A stretch of DNA of 57,176 nt, from contig NW_003158227.1 of the NCBI RefSeq assembly GCF_000003605.2, positions 202,058 through 259,233 of the forward strand. The letters are read 5' to 3'. This DNA is from Saccoglossus kowalevskii (lineage: Eukaryota > Hemichordata > Enteropneusta > Harrimaniidae). Shown piece after piece: positions 22,701 to 37,700 of the stretch (position 1 is its first letter; each line of letters opens with the position of its first letter). The notes beneath the pieces are model-generated. The model was given only the letters and a program-made list of their open reading frames with translations, searched no databases and was not told the DNA's origin. The position numbers and the translations under genes were made by a program.

Positions 22701-25700
22701 AATTTGATAACTAATGGGGACTGTGCCATGCATGGCTTGTGTATTTCGTGAATGTGCCTAATATGTAATACTGTAAATGCACTATTCACTACATTCTAAT
22801 TTTGATATTTTTGCTAAAAAGTTAATTCCACTCAATTGCGTGAACATGTAAATTAATTACAATTAACCTAATTCCTGAATTAATGGTGTTTGCACATTTA
22901 TTTACATAACGTCTACAAACTGGAAGGTGGGACAGATTTTGACTGTTCCAAACAGGCAGAGCCGTAGCACACTGCTTATCTGTGTTTCCAACTCATGGCA
23001 TAAAAAAATCACCTCAAATAAAAGGGCCATCATCTTTCCAATAACTCTTATCATCAGCCTCTGAAAATTTGACGACTATTCTGTCTAAGCAAGAAAAACA
23101 AACATGCAAATTATCTTTGGTAATGGTTATAGGGTAATTCTTCATACTTGCATCATAGCAAATGTATGTCATGAGTGGCACATTATATTGAATTTGAGGG
23201 CACACTGTTTAGTAATATCGTTGGTTAGAACGAATTAAACCATGTGGTATGAGCAGTGGCAATGTACCAGTAGGTGTGATAAATCAGTTTAAGTGAAGAA
23301 CATGTTGACAATATAAAATGAAGGGCTCTCACCTAGTGCTAAAGTATGCAGTTTATGTCTCAGTTTTTACCTTGCCTCCATTTATAACTTTATCCAACTT
23401 GCCTCCATTTATGACCTTTCATAATCACATACTTAATCAGTGTCTTGTCAAGGATGTGCGATCCATGTTCACAGAATGTGGGGATTCCCCTCTATTTGAA
23501 TTCGATTTCCTGGGTAATAATTTTAACAAATCATCAATCATACATCATTTGGAAGTATAAATATACTAGTACCTGATTTGTAAATGCCATATTTCCAACT
23601 GTAAGTCACTGGTAACCATCTTTGTCCTCTGATCTGCCAACTGGAAATGACATCATCAGAACTCCCTAACAATGCAATATAATATTTACTTGTGTACCTA
23701 ACCATTAACAAAGTGCTTGTTACATGGCTCACAATGTAAACACATGTATGTTTTTTTAATAAAATGAAACAAAGAAATTAAATCAACTGAAACCAAACGA
23801 AACAGGTTTATGTTTGCTAGAAGAATTGAATATAGGTGGTTTGAATGAAAATTGTAAAACTGAGCCAGAATAAAATAGTGCCTGAACATGCAATGATCAA
23901 CAAGGCAAAATTGTGACCAGTTGAGCAATAATTTCGGAAGTCCTCCTCTGTATTCAGAATGAGGGAGAAATATTCCTTCTTATTGAAAAAAAAATCTTCT
24001 ACTTTTTTCAGAGCTGGATGTGAACACAGCATAATGTATGTATCTTTAGAGTGTGATGTTAGTAATGATCAAAAATGCAATTTAGCATATGAAATGTCTT
24101 TCTTTGTACATGCTAACCAGAGCTTCTGGGCTTGCATACAGTCAGATAACTGCATAAAGATGGTGGGCTTATTATCAGAAAAAAAATTTGCTTTAAAGAC
24201 TTTTGAACAATTGCTGCAAATAAAGTGAATGATCAGAACCGCCATGTATGTATAGAATTTGAGTATACATCAGTGATATCAGCATCAATCTCACATTCAA
24301 CAGTTACCGGCAATTTTTTTGTTTGTTTGATTTATTTGATTAATGTACCGGTATAATTGCATATTTTTTTTTGATGTCCTACACTCATGATCACTGCCAG
24401 CATAAACCAATGCAATAAATATTTATTCATAAATTTTGTAATTCTCCGAAAACTTCAATGAAATGAAAAATGGCATCTCAGGCTTTTTTGTTGCTGGTTC
24501 TAATTGAATATGGGTACTAACCAGTCTTCAAAATTAAATACTTTTGAGGGCAGGGTTTACCATACTCTGATTTATAGTGCTCTAGCTATTCAGATTCCCA
24601 CCAGTCATCAGTATTTTGCTGGTGTTTTTAGTTCCCGTCGGATGTAGTTCGAAACAGGGACTTATGTTTTGGGCTCCGTGCATGCATGCCTGGGTGCGTG
24701 CGTGCGTTTTTCAAAGCTGGTACAAAAACAAGTCATAATAAGAGACATGTACACATTAATTTATTTTTGGTCTGGTTGACCTTTGACCGACTGGCAGCCA
24801 TTTTTGTCCCAAAAATCAACACTTGGACATGTCATCAACCATTTCTCGGACATGCCTTGACCGATTGCATTCAAACTTGGCATTGACATCAGTCATGGTG
24901 GATTACTGATGCACGTAATTTTTTTTTTCGTGATTTGATTCAAAATGACTGGCCATTTTGCTTTTTTACGAGTATTCTGCTCATTTTACAGAGATGATTG
25001 TACAGATTTTGGTTAAATTTTGTACAAAGGCAATATATAATGGGTTAAATGTTGTTTTCAGTTATTTTTTCGTTTTCATCGAAATTTAGCCAAATTGTAG
25101 CCATCTTCATTAAAAACAAATAAAATCACAAAATTCATCAACCGTTCCTTGGACATTCAAACTTAGTCTTTATACCTGTTCCATGTACATTTGTGATTAA
25201 TATGCTAAATACTATCCCAACATTTAACCGTAATCTGACTACTGTAAACTACTTTATTTTAGCTAGAATTAATTTTCGCTGAACAGATATTTTGGGTGTT
25301 TTGTATGGAATTTATTTTCACTGATGTTTGACAAGTTCAATGTAAAATATACAAAAAAAGGTATAATTGCTGAATTTTATGTTCACTGAATCATTCCTTT
25401 AGCGAAAATTAATTCCAAGCGAAAATAAAGTATTTTACAGTATGCTTCTCATTGTTTGACAAAGTCACTGAAAACATGGACAATGACTTGTTTCAAAATG
25501 TCCTGAATTGGTTCAACCATTTCAGACAAAGGGTTTTCTGCAAAACTTACTGTTTTAAACCCAAAATATTATATGGCAAATAATTTAAAGTATTTCAGGA
25601 TGCTAGTTGCCTTTTTGGACAAAATGTCCTAAGCTTATTTGGAGACAACTGAACCCCTGCTCCCTGATGCGAACATGCTAACCAGGTCCAGATTGCAATT

Positions 25701-28700
25701 TACATGTTGAAATTGTTACACACAATTTTAACTAATTTGAATCTTAATTCAGCCAACAATGGCATTATGAGAATAAACTTTATATTAAATTAATGACATA
25801 TTGAATTAAAAAAACATATTTTCACAGTATTGAGTTTAGTGAGGATTTAACAGTATCAAGAAATATTTATTATGTGTGTTGTAGACGCTTGCTCTTCTTG
25901 TAAAAGTTAGTTTTATGTTGGTTCCAAACCAGTGTCTGTCTTGACGTTGATACTTTGTATGCATCTGTGTTAAAAAAGTGCTGTTGAAAATTTTAAAATG
26001 TCTATTTTGTAAATTAGTGTACCCCTCCCAGCCCCAAATCTAGAAAGATTTATTATATGGTATAGATAACTGATTGAAAAGAACCAATTACTGTTACATT
26101 ACTGTAAGTACTTTTGTTGCATTTTATAAAAGCTCTCTGTGGTTACGGGATAAAGTTCATTGTAGGTTTGTTTTGTGAAGACATTCATCTGTCCTAAGAC
26201 ACAATGCTCATTTTTATGGCTTCTCCTTTACTAAAAGAATTGTTGTTTGTTCTGACAGTTTTGAAAAATACAGACATGCTATAAATAATCAAATTGTCTT
26301 GAAGCAGACATCTGCTGACATTGATTTGAGAGGTCAGACAAACAAATGCCATTCCTGATTCTGACTTTTCTCCTTAACATTTATTTCACCCAAAAAAACC
26401 TATTCATTTGTTGAAAATTAAATGAGTTAAATTTCTTAACATTTTGAATAATATTCACTATTTACATCAGTGAACATCAGGTTAGTTGAATTATGTTTTA
26501 ATATTTTTTTAAATTGAGAATAGACTAATCATATTTTGCATGTCTTTCTATTGTTGTTTTGTCTATACAGTATAGCTACACCAGCTGACATTTTTTTCTC
26601 CTCAGTCCATTTCATATTTCAATCAGTGAGCCTTCAGTTATGACCTGTTTAAAAATGGGTGTGTTGCCACCACACAGATGCTTTTTTGTGAGTCAGTGTA
26701 CTCCACAAGCATTTTAAGCACATGGCCATGTTTAAACTTTTTAACAAACTCTACTTTGTATTCATGCTTAGACTCATCTGAAATTTTTTTATAAATGAAA
26801 TTATGTACATCACTAACATTGACATGTTCAAGAACATTGACTTCACATTCCTTTGTTTACATTGGACACAGAAGCACTGTAGTGTGTGGCAGAAATAGAA
26901 TCTAGTCATTGAACGCAAACCGAAAAAACTAGCTTAAGTAACTAACTGTGAACACTGTTCATAGTGATTTTAGGTATATGATAAACTGATCAAACGGGGA
27001 AACCTGGTGCTAATATGAATTATTATTATCGAAAATGGTAATATTTTGCTCATTTTGCACAAAAACTTCCTGCAAGGAATGTGCACATTAATCATTACAG
27101 CATAAAAGTGATAATCACGGTATAATGTTTTCCAAATTATCCCATTGTTTTTAAAAAAAAAAACATTGCTCTTCATCATTCCTTACAATAGTAGTATAGA
27201 CCAAATAAAAATGCATGGTGAATAGGAAATTTACACTCAGCAATTTAATATAAAATACAATTGTGTAGTGTATTTCTTGTCCTCGCCTGTTATATGCACG
27301 GGTATTTGGTAGTAGATAATAACCTTGTACGGTCAGTTATTAGAGAGTTTAAGATTTGCGTACGTAACGGGAACGTAACGTGATGTTCTAATTTTGTTTG
27401 CGTTGCGTTCTCGGGTGTCAGAAGTACAAGCGCCCACAACGGGAACGTAACTGAAACCAGAACCATGTCAATCCGTCTCCAATTGGGCAACAATAACTAC
27501 CTAATAAAATTTGTTATGTCATTTCACGTCCGGAATCTGAATTGGTATTTAGTTCCAAGACATTTGACATAGCTACCACTATTTCCATCCACTCTGCTGA
27601 GGTCCCAGGCCTGTTTGCCGAATCTTCTTTCAGCAGATCAATATCATACGTTTTCAGTGGGTATAAATGTCAGCTAAAATGCATCCAATATTTCTTATTT
27701 CATCATAAATATACAAAAACACTCTAATATAAAACGTGTTATCAATGTCAATGAAAATTATTCAAAATTGACAGCGAGAAAAGCTCTCGGAAATCAACTA
27801 CGAGTCAGTCACCTTGATCACGTTCAAAACGACTGCCGAACGACCAGGCAACCGATGACGTCATTGGTTCGCGCGGAGGTCATGCACAAAGCAGTGACGT
27901 ATTCGTTCACGTTCCGTTCTCGTATGCGCATCTTAAATGTCTCTATTATTTCCGACAAATATGCTAATTTTACCCAGAAAGGTCTTATACATTGTGTATC
28001 CTACCAAATACCCTCGCTTGCCATCTATAACCTCTAATTCTGCTGTAAATTCGCCCTGGGTCGTTAAACGGCAGTTCGGGTTTAAAAAAAAATAAAATAG
28101 GACCAAGAAATTGGCAGTTTATTAAGGTGTTACTTTAATTTTTTCTGATGCCTAAAAGTTTCACTGTAGTCATTGGTGCCTATTCAAGAGTATTGATGTT
28201 TATTGCGACTAGCGTGAATGGGTAAGCTTCTTTTCAACAATGAGCTGTTATTGCTGTAAGCAATGTTAATTATTCTTCAAATGCTCAGTTTATCTTTTGA
28301 AAACAACAAATTTTTTTTATTTAAAAACAAATCATGTCGCTTTCCCGTCAAATAAATACGACATTGGCAAATCTCTTTGGCATCATCTATTGTTTTCATT
28401 GGTTAATTAGCACTGTCCCAGGTCAAAACATGGCGGATATTCATTTCTAGTAATCATTACTAGGTAATAATCAACAATTGTGAAACGCAACAGGATCGGA
28501 TTGCTCTACCGCGATCATTTGCTACTAAGCAATGCAGTTGGGTTCGATTTTATTTGAACTTTCTTTTAGAATATACTTTCGTTACTAATAAAATAAAACA
28601 AAATAATTGTATTTGGCGCACAAGGTTCGTTAATGTGATTTTTTTGGAAAAAGATACGCAGTCTACTTTTTAATCAAGCAAGAAAAAAATGTATAAAATT

Positions 28701-31700
28701 TTAGATTAGCTTCTGCAATAGTTTCTTTTGTTTTGGGTGGTCCAACTGCCGGCGTTGAAAGTTTGCGTAGGAGGATTTTTCAATGAAAATATAAGCTCCC
28801 CCAAAAATATTTGATGACCATTTTTTGAAATTTTCAACCTCAAATAAGGGCCCACCAGCCGTGAAACCACCCAGGGCAGTTTTTCGGATGGGCGAATTTA
28901 CGGCAGAATCCAGTATTACTACAAACAGGAAAAAGATTAATAAGATTACGATAGAAGCCATGGCTTCTATTAAAATGGTACAATACAACAGAGGAGATGC
29001 GGCTTCTATTAGAGCATCTACACATATGAGAAATGGTGAATTTTTGGTTCTCAATTGTTCAAAAAAAAATGTGTGCGACTTCTATTAAGGATGCGGCTTC
29101 TATTACAAATTTTACGGTACTGCAAAATATGCATTCAGTCATTCTGGAGTTGCATCAATCTTTGACGTGCATACTTCTGCAGCAAACACTGCAATAACTG
29201 AGTCCAGTTCATGGCTTATTTTATATTTAATGAAATGTACTGCATGTGTTAAAGCGCTACAGTCATTTTGCAGTGCATGTTCAAATTTTGCATAAATATC
29301 GGTAAACAATTTATATTCGCACATGTTCTTCACGTCGATATGGGACCCATATCAAACATGCCACAGTGGGATGACTGTAGTGCTTTAAGAACTTTGACAG
29401 ATTTTAATAAGTTTGATAGATGATACAAATTTAATTTAATCCAGGCAACCCTTTGTTTGTTTCTGGCCTGTATCTGTTAACTGCGGTTGTTTTTATGTTT
29501 TGCATAGCCTCTCTTGACCAAATGTTCATTCCAATCTCAGATAAAAACAAAATTTGATCTGTGAAGTTAAAATTTGTTGGTCTGTTATCTCATTTTAATA
29601 TTCTGTGTTTATCTGTGTTCTTTAAAATGCTATGCTATCAGTGACCATAAAAACATTATAGTCTGTTCATTTCCAATTTTATAGATGTAGTTACTTAGCA
29701 GCCTCGCGTTTTCATGGAGCCATTCATCAAAGGAAATGGTTGAGACTATAGAGAAAATTTCGCAATGATTTTCAGACAGTCTGTTTTCATGAAGTGTAGT
29801 TTACAGGAAGCAGCTCCTTTACAAGTTGCTGATACCCTATTTTGTTGGAGATGACGGCTATTGTTCACACTAAAGTAGCTCTTGAGTCAGAAATCAAAAT
29901 GCTTTACTCGCACATTAGCAACATGGGATTGAATAATCCAAAAAAAGTATTTTGATGAATTGTACTTTATATTATGCTGAAGTATACTGTTGACTGATGA
30001 AATTTGTATATAGAAAATTGTCCATGTTTGGTTGTATTCCGATGCCATTCCTATGTAATTCCCACACTCAGTACATGTATATGTTAGTCATACATCATCC
30101 TATGGTGTAAATCTAAGCTAATCTCAACTCCTGGTATATACTTGGCACATCAGTTATATACTTAAACTAACATCAATACTGATCAAATAACCAGGCTAGC
30201 ATTGACCCTGTTAAAATGCTGAAGTATAATTTACTTTCATTGCTATTGCAGTTGTATTATACTAATGAGTCAAATTTTCTGTCAGCAATATTTGATACAT
30301 TATTGTACATCTGTCACAGTATCTTGATTGGTTCCAGTATGTTGTTATTCTGTCGTATTGCACTGGATATCTACGTCCTACCTTGTGCAATATGCTTAAT
30401 CTGAACCAGCAACAATTACATGACATATCAAAGATAGGTGAATTTTTTGAAAATAAGTTTGTAGCAGAATTCTATTTCTCACCACCTTGCCCATTTGGGA
30501 TTGAGTTGAAAAGGTAAATCAGGTTATTCGAAGATATAGCATTGTACGTGTGTACTCAATGTTAACCCACAATCCAAGAATAGACTTATATAATTTGTGT
30601 GACTTATTAATTTGCATATTTCATATTACTTTAAAATACTTTGCTTGGAATTTATTTTCTCTGTTTTCACTGAAGGGACGATTCAGTGAAAATAGCTTTT
30701 TTCCTATGTTACATTCATCTCTACAAAAATCAGTGATCATTATCCAACTCAAGATTGCCAATGATAACATTTTAATATTTAAAATGTATCAAAATCATTT
30801 TTGACATTTCAAAATCAGATCTTATTCTTGCATAACATATATTATTCAAACATGGTTTATTCATTAAACATACTGGTAATAGGTTCTTGGAACCAGATCT
30901 TGCCTATGTATGAACAGATTTTATTCTAATTTAAGTACATATAGATCAGATTGAAAATGGCTGATTGGTGGCCATTTTGTTTTAACAAATGCAGCTCCAG
31001 GGCAGATTTCTCTACCATGCCTTGACTGGTCTCAACACAAATACTCAAAAATCCATAAATAACTTGGCTCCTGTTTAGAGCATGTCTGTTAAATGGATGT
31101 CTTTTATCGGCCATCATACAACTAGCAATAACTAGAACGCCACTTTGCTGATGTAATCTACCATCCCACCAACTTCAATTGGCAGTTTAAATAAGTCATT
31201 GCTTTTTCTGCAATTGCCCTAAATTGGTTCCTTTCATCATCAACCCTTTTCTTTGGGATGTCTGGTGATTAGCTCATAAGAGATCACTTTGAAAAATTAA
31301 CAACAGGGACTGTTAAATTTTGGAACAAATGAACGAATTTTGTATGTTTTTCCTTCAATTGTTGCGGCCATTCCAAATTTTTAATTAATCACCTGTTCCA
31401 AATTCTCATTTGGCCTCCAAATATAATTTATGTTTGTTGCACGTTCTCAAATTTTGTATGGAATTTTAACAGTATGTTGATTGCACTTTTACTGAATGCA
31501 CATGTAGAAAACAATGAGTCCTTTGTCGCATAGCCACCCTGGTTTGTTTAATGAGAACAAAACAGTGAAAATGCATTCTGTTGAAATATCAGTCCCATAT
31601 TACACATCTGATTCACATGCCACTATCATTATGCATTCTGTTTTATATTTGTCTGCAAATATGTGTAAATACCTTTGATGAGAAGCTGTAAACTACAGTG

Positions 31701-34700
31701 GTAAAATTCACTGGGGGTCACACTGGGTCACATGCGATGGCATTTGGAAGATCATTTGGTGTGGGGATCACACCCAACTATGCATTGTAAAGAAAAGTTG
31801 AAGGACTTGGTACCATATGAGATAAATCATTTGAATGTTACACTGGAAAAGCACATTCCATTTTTATCAGTCTTTAAAGTCTCTCAGTATTCTACGGTTT
31901 AAATGTGTAACCTTGAATATTCTATTTTCAAATTTGTAAATGTCCTGGCAAACTGCTAGGGAAATTATTCTGCCAGTTGTTTTTACGAGTAGCATTGAGG
32001 AAGGCACCCTGGGGACAACTTCCTGTTATTGATATACACATTTCTGAGGAGGTAATAGTGAGTTTGGGAGTCAAGGCATTGTGCAATCTTGATAACTCCC
32101 ACTGTTAAAGATGCTGAGTTTTGCATGTTTTTAACACCAACACATTCCTGTATAGCTAATTACACATAATAATACATGGAATTTCTTTAAAACACTATAT
32201 ACTAGCTATGTTTCAGCTCACAAGTGTGAAGGACACTCATGGCCTATAGTTGTGATTCTTTTGTGTGTCAACAAAATTATACCATGCCAATCAAGTTAAC
32301 ATATATAATACATTTACTACTGGTATATATATAGCCATTCAGATTAAGTAAATCTTTTTTGAAAAATTAGTTTAGTAACTCACTTTTTTCCCCTAAATGT
32401 AGTGACTGTTGCATCTTGGGAGTTCTCATTTTCTGTGTTAGCATAAAGAGCTATGTTGACATACTGTTCTTTTCAAGTGTGAGATAATTTCTTTTTCAGT
32501 AGGAACATATTATATCAGCATTTCTTCTTTTTAAATTTGTGTTTGACAATCAGAAACGCTTAGTGGGAGAATTGTATAAAACAGTTCAAATCATATATTC
32601 TCCTTTACTTAGTAACAAGCACAATTTTTTTCCATGATCCTAAATGTCGGGGTAAAATATTTTTTATCTTTTCTTCTGTCAAATGATGCACAGGAATATA
32701 GTTTTGTATATGCAATTTTTAGTACTGGTAGCCCAAGGCATGCTGTTTTTATATCTACCAATTCATATCATAGGATTACCATTCTAGTAGTTAGTATTCT
32801 TTGTGGACCAGTAGAAATACTTGCATATGTAATTCATTTTGAGTTATGAAAATATGTCCTTGGTGTTTGGTCGTCTCTAAAAGTATAATCAAAGTGTAAA
32901 CCACAGTGAATTATACAATACTTAGCTACTTAACGAATTGAGAGAAAAATATTTAAATATGCTTCTGTAACATAGACTTTATATTAAAAAAAATTCCTGA
33001 TGTAAGATTTACTTTTCTCAGGATGATGGCATGATTTTAAAGGATAGCTTTCTCAGAATAATTCATGGCTGATTTGGTTGGTTACTGACCAATAATAAAA
33101 ACCTGTGTGAAATCCACTTTTAAGTACTAGCTAAACTAAATTACAAATTCTACATTGATCTGAACATGTGTCTGACCTGTTGGTCTGACATAAGATATAA
33201 GTACTTGGCCTAGCTCAGATACTAGGTAGATACATGTGATATTGCAAATTCACTATGTGCACCACCCACGTAGTGTTTAGAGAGAGACAAGATGCCACAT
33301 ACCATGAAAAGCACTGTGTAAACAACAAAACCATCGCTTCTGTTGGAACCTTCATTTTTTTGGGGTCATACTGACACTGTTTCTCACTCTGGGTAGTCTT
33401 CTTTATTTTACAAGCACTATGCAGTCTAATAAGTTTGACTATATTTTTTTGAAATTGACATAAGGCTCCTTCATAAATTGTCTTCATAATAGATAATAGA
33501 TTACCTAATAATTAACATGCCACTGTGCTTCTCATGGATCTACCATTGGAGTCTGCGAATCTAGATCCACAAAATACAAGTTTCCAAGAGGTTTTTATTA
33601 TTTGATGCCAGTTTGATGTCTGAGCATGGTGGCTAATTTATTAAATTGTACTTAATTTTCATTTGCATTGAACATGATTGTCAAATTAGAAATGTGTTTA
33701 AAATGGAGAAAACTGCATCTTGACATTTTGGTTGCAAATAGTATAAATGTATTACATCCTTTTAGACAGTTTTTTATCACTATTATTACTAGTATCAGTT
33801 GTCTTGGAAGTTCTGGAGACGGATACTGTGCAGTGTTTGCTCACTTTGATTTGTTTTTGTTTCCGCTCATAAGTATCAATACTGGTAATTTTTATTTGAA
33901 ACACTTCTTTTATCGTCTATACGGCCTGTTTCCTGTCTAGACAACAAGTCTTCTAATATATTTGGTGGTTTTTCATTCTCGTCAAATTTACATGACAACT
34001 TACTATACATTTCTTCTTGAATGGCTTTTAACCACCTGTAGATAAAATAGATAAAATAACCACGATAAATTGTTACACAAAATTGATAATGCTCCAATCA
34101 TGACTTATTTATAAATTATGATTGTCTGACAAGAAATAAATAGTGTGAGTATTAGAAATAATAAAAATAAATACTTGGTTTAAAAGACTTTTTTCAGGAT
34201 AAAGAGCAACACAAATTAGATGGGCTACACAGTATATGTTGAGTCAGTGTTCTACTTGCATGTGTTTGAAGTGATAATATTGCACAGAAATAGTAGACTC
34301 AATATAGCCATTAGACTACTGCTGGGTCAGTGATATTGGATAACTGCCAATATTAATATTTCTTCATTACTAATCCTCGTTGATGTTCTTCTTTCATCAA
34401 TAAAATGTGATGTGAAGGTGGCATAACCTCCTACATCTTGCTTTTAAATACATTTGGTGTCTAATATCATAATGACTTATTCCCCTCAGGCATGTGCCTT
34501 GTTTATCACACCAAACTTGGCATGGCCCCATATTTGTCTGCTATATACACATGCATTGAGTATAGTTCAATTGTTTTGTCAAAGAATTTTGAAGAAGAAC
34601 CACTCTGATTACTGTATTTGATCTATTAGAAGTACATATCTTAAAAAAAGTATTGTCACTTGTTACATGTATGTAAACCCTATTTAAAGCAGATTTACAT

Positions 34701-37700
34701 ATACACTGCAGCCGTTAGCTTCTAGGAGAACAAATATAGTAATTGATTTTTACCATGTTCACATCTATTTTTTGTGTCCCTTATGTTAACGTAACTTACG
34801 TTGGTGTAAGAAAAACAGATGAGAACACATTACACCAATGACCAATCTAAAAAGTTGTTGTAAGTATTGGCATTCTAAACTGAAGTTCAATGCTTCATCA
34901 ACTGTATTTGTATGTTTTATCTTAATTCAAAGTGTAAAGAAAATGTGTATCAAATTTTAAGTCATTATATTGATCAGTATACATTGTTAACCTTGAAATA
35001 TGGCAAATGGTTCCAACATAAAAACAATTAGTTTCATGTTCCAACAAGTTTATGTGTATGTATATTTTTATGACATTTTACATTGGCTGTTACGAAAAAA
35101 AAATACACAAAAGACAGAAATATATGGTTAGTTGTAATTACCGGGTATACCCCGCCATATTACGCCTCTTGTAAGAATTGCTGGTGTGAATGCAAGATTA
35201 TGGGATCCTTATCTTTTTAATTGCCTGGTGTAATTTATGTGGACATTACGACACAACTTTTGAAGTCAGAAGCAGGGTATTTGTAAAATTTTCACTCTTC
35301 ATTTGTGTGTATGTATATCTGATATATAGATGATTACAAATACTGTTAAACCAGGGTTTGGATATCCTTAAAATGTTAACTTGTTTTATTGATTTATATT
35401 TTAAACTGAGTATATGCTATACAACTTGATTTATTCTTGGTGATACTTTATTATGTATGGTTCATGACTATTGCCAGATGTAGACATGTTTATCCCTGGT
35501 AGTCCTTTCCCATTCCTTGTTTAGTTATAATACCTTATCTCACAAATATTTATTGCTGAGAATAGTGCAGAGTTCAAGGGGAGATATATTACTTGAAAAT
35601 GTGTTCTTAGGGGTTGACCACTAGAAACTCTGGGATGGGAGATCATAAAATTATTGTGCAAATCATTTTTTTCCACTTAGTTTTTTTAAAACTGTAGTTT
35701 TTCTACTATAATTATTCCTGTAGAATTTTTTTTTTTTTCAAAATTTTCACTCAATCCTCCTCCTCCAGAATTTGTAATGGTCAACCCCTTACTGAGTATT
35801 TCCACTCTCTTTAGTGATGATTTATGGAAGTACCTTAGTGGGGATAGACATGTGACTTTTCTGGTTTGTATTTTAGTCAGGGCTGTCTTTCTGCCAAATT
35901 GTATTGTCAATCAGTATGTCAACACTGTGAAATTCAATATTTCATGGGAATTTTGCTGATATAAGGGAACATTCAAGTCTGTGAAGTATTTGCCATGCTA
36001 AAATTAAAGGTCAAGTGATGACCTACAGACTGAAAACCTTTGATTGTACTTTTCATTTCAACTCCTTGACCTCCATCAAATGACCTTTCCATGGCATTGG
36101 CTGTGGACTGAAACTGTATATGTTCTTGACATACTCTCATGTGGCACAACTCACAAAGTTACACAAACAAGTTTTATTCTGTCCTTACTGACATTATGAG
36201 TGTGGAATATCCCACCTAGGTGTTTGAGATAAAAGTTGCAACTGGGAGTAGCATTGAAAGACAGGATAAGTATTAAAGGTGATGTAAGGTGACTGGTGAT
36301 ATATTGAAGAAGGTCTGGTCTTTGGTGTTGATTGAATATGGTAATTGTAGCCTCCTTGGGGAGGCATATGGTCATGGAATTGAAGTTTGAGGAGTTACTA
36401 GTAATTACTTAAATGTATGACATTCTGTACAGTAAAATGCATTGTCGGTAATGATTTTAAGGCTGATACATGTATACGTTCCTTTTGGTTTGCATATGTG
36501 TTTTTCTTGAAATAAATAAATGATAAGTTTTTAACTTTTGTTCAACCAGTTTTTGAGAAAATATTAAGAGATGAGCCATCATATAAAACATAAATCACAT
36601 CTCTATTGGTGTATAGCACATACAATGCATAGTGAACCAGAAGGTTTTTTTTGGGGGGGGGGGGGGCTTTGCTAGTTCGTTTGTAATGTAAGCAAGGTTT
36701 CAATGTACTTTATGTTGAGTAAAGTCAAAGTTCAGTAAAAATTAAACCGGAAGTGAATTGAGTATTTACTAAAATATTATAAAAAACATAAAACTATTAA
36801 TAATTAATTTTATAGTCACCCATCATTTTAAATCTATTAATTATCTACCACAAATTTGGTAATCATGTGTAAGTCTGTTTTTATGTCTAGACAAGTGGGT
36901 GGATCAATGCTGTGGCCAAGTAAGTTTAATCCTTCAATCACAGCTGGAGTGTTATTTTGTCTTGTCCACAGTTACTCTTCTAAAGGCGTTCACAATAGGA
37001 ATTTAGGGTTGAGGGTTGTGAAGTAAAGGTAAACAATAGTTGCTCAGTATTTGATTTTTGAGTGTTTTGTGGTTATCCTGTCTTTATGTGTATGTGTATG
37101 TGTTTTCCTATGTCTGTATGTATGTATGTATGACTGCTCCACTGATATCTCAAGTACTAATTATTCCAATGAAACTTGGTACATGGATGCTGTAGGACAA
37201 TGCATTAACCTGATCAGTTTTTGGTTAAATTTGCATAATACACACAGGAATTCTTTCTAAGCATTCTTTGATTTTACCATCTCTCCATTCAGAGTTTCTT
37301 ATGGTCAACTCCTAAATTTCTATAGACTCTCAATTTGTTGTAAAATATATTGTATTATATTTATTAAATTGTCTATACATTGCTCTAAATAACTGATGTT
37401 TGTTAATGGAATTATGTTCATGGAAAGGGAGCCCTCTAGTGGCCAGGTCAATTTAATCTTAACAGAATTACCTTATCTCATTGGTTAGGGAACTAAAACT
37501 ACTAACGTATGGGAGAGCTTCTGCCATTGAATATGGGTGTATATTATAGTTTGGAGATTATATCCATGGAGATTTGTTTTTGAACATACCAACATTAAGT
37601 TTACTATGAGGCTATTATTTTTGCCTCCATTAAACACAAAAAAAGCTAAATTTCAACATGTCATCACCTTTTTTTTCAAGCATTTCTGGGCTACTTTAAA

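Noticed and set aside
28244-28275. CYCCKQC codons as a possible cysteine exon
   Set aside because: A stop follows at once, and the only donor-like GTAAGC leaves the wrong phase.
28701-29054. 117-codon minus-strand ORF with a hydrophobic segment
   Set aside because: It lies across a family B repeat; the frame is not kept in the other copies, so it is repeat-derived noise.
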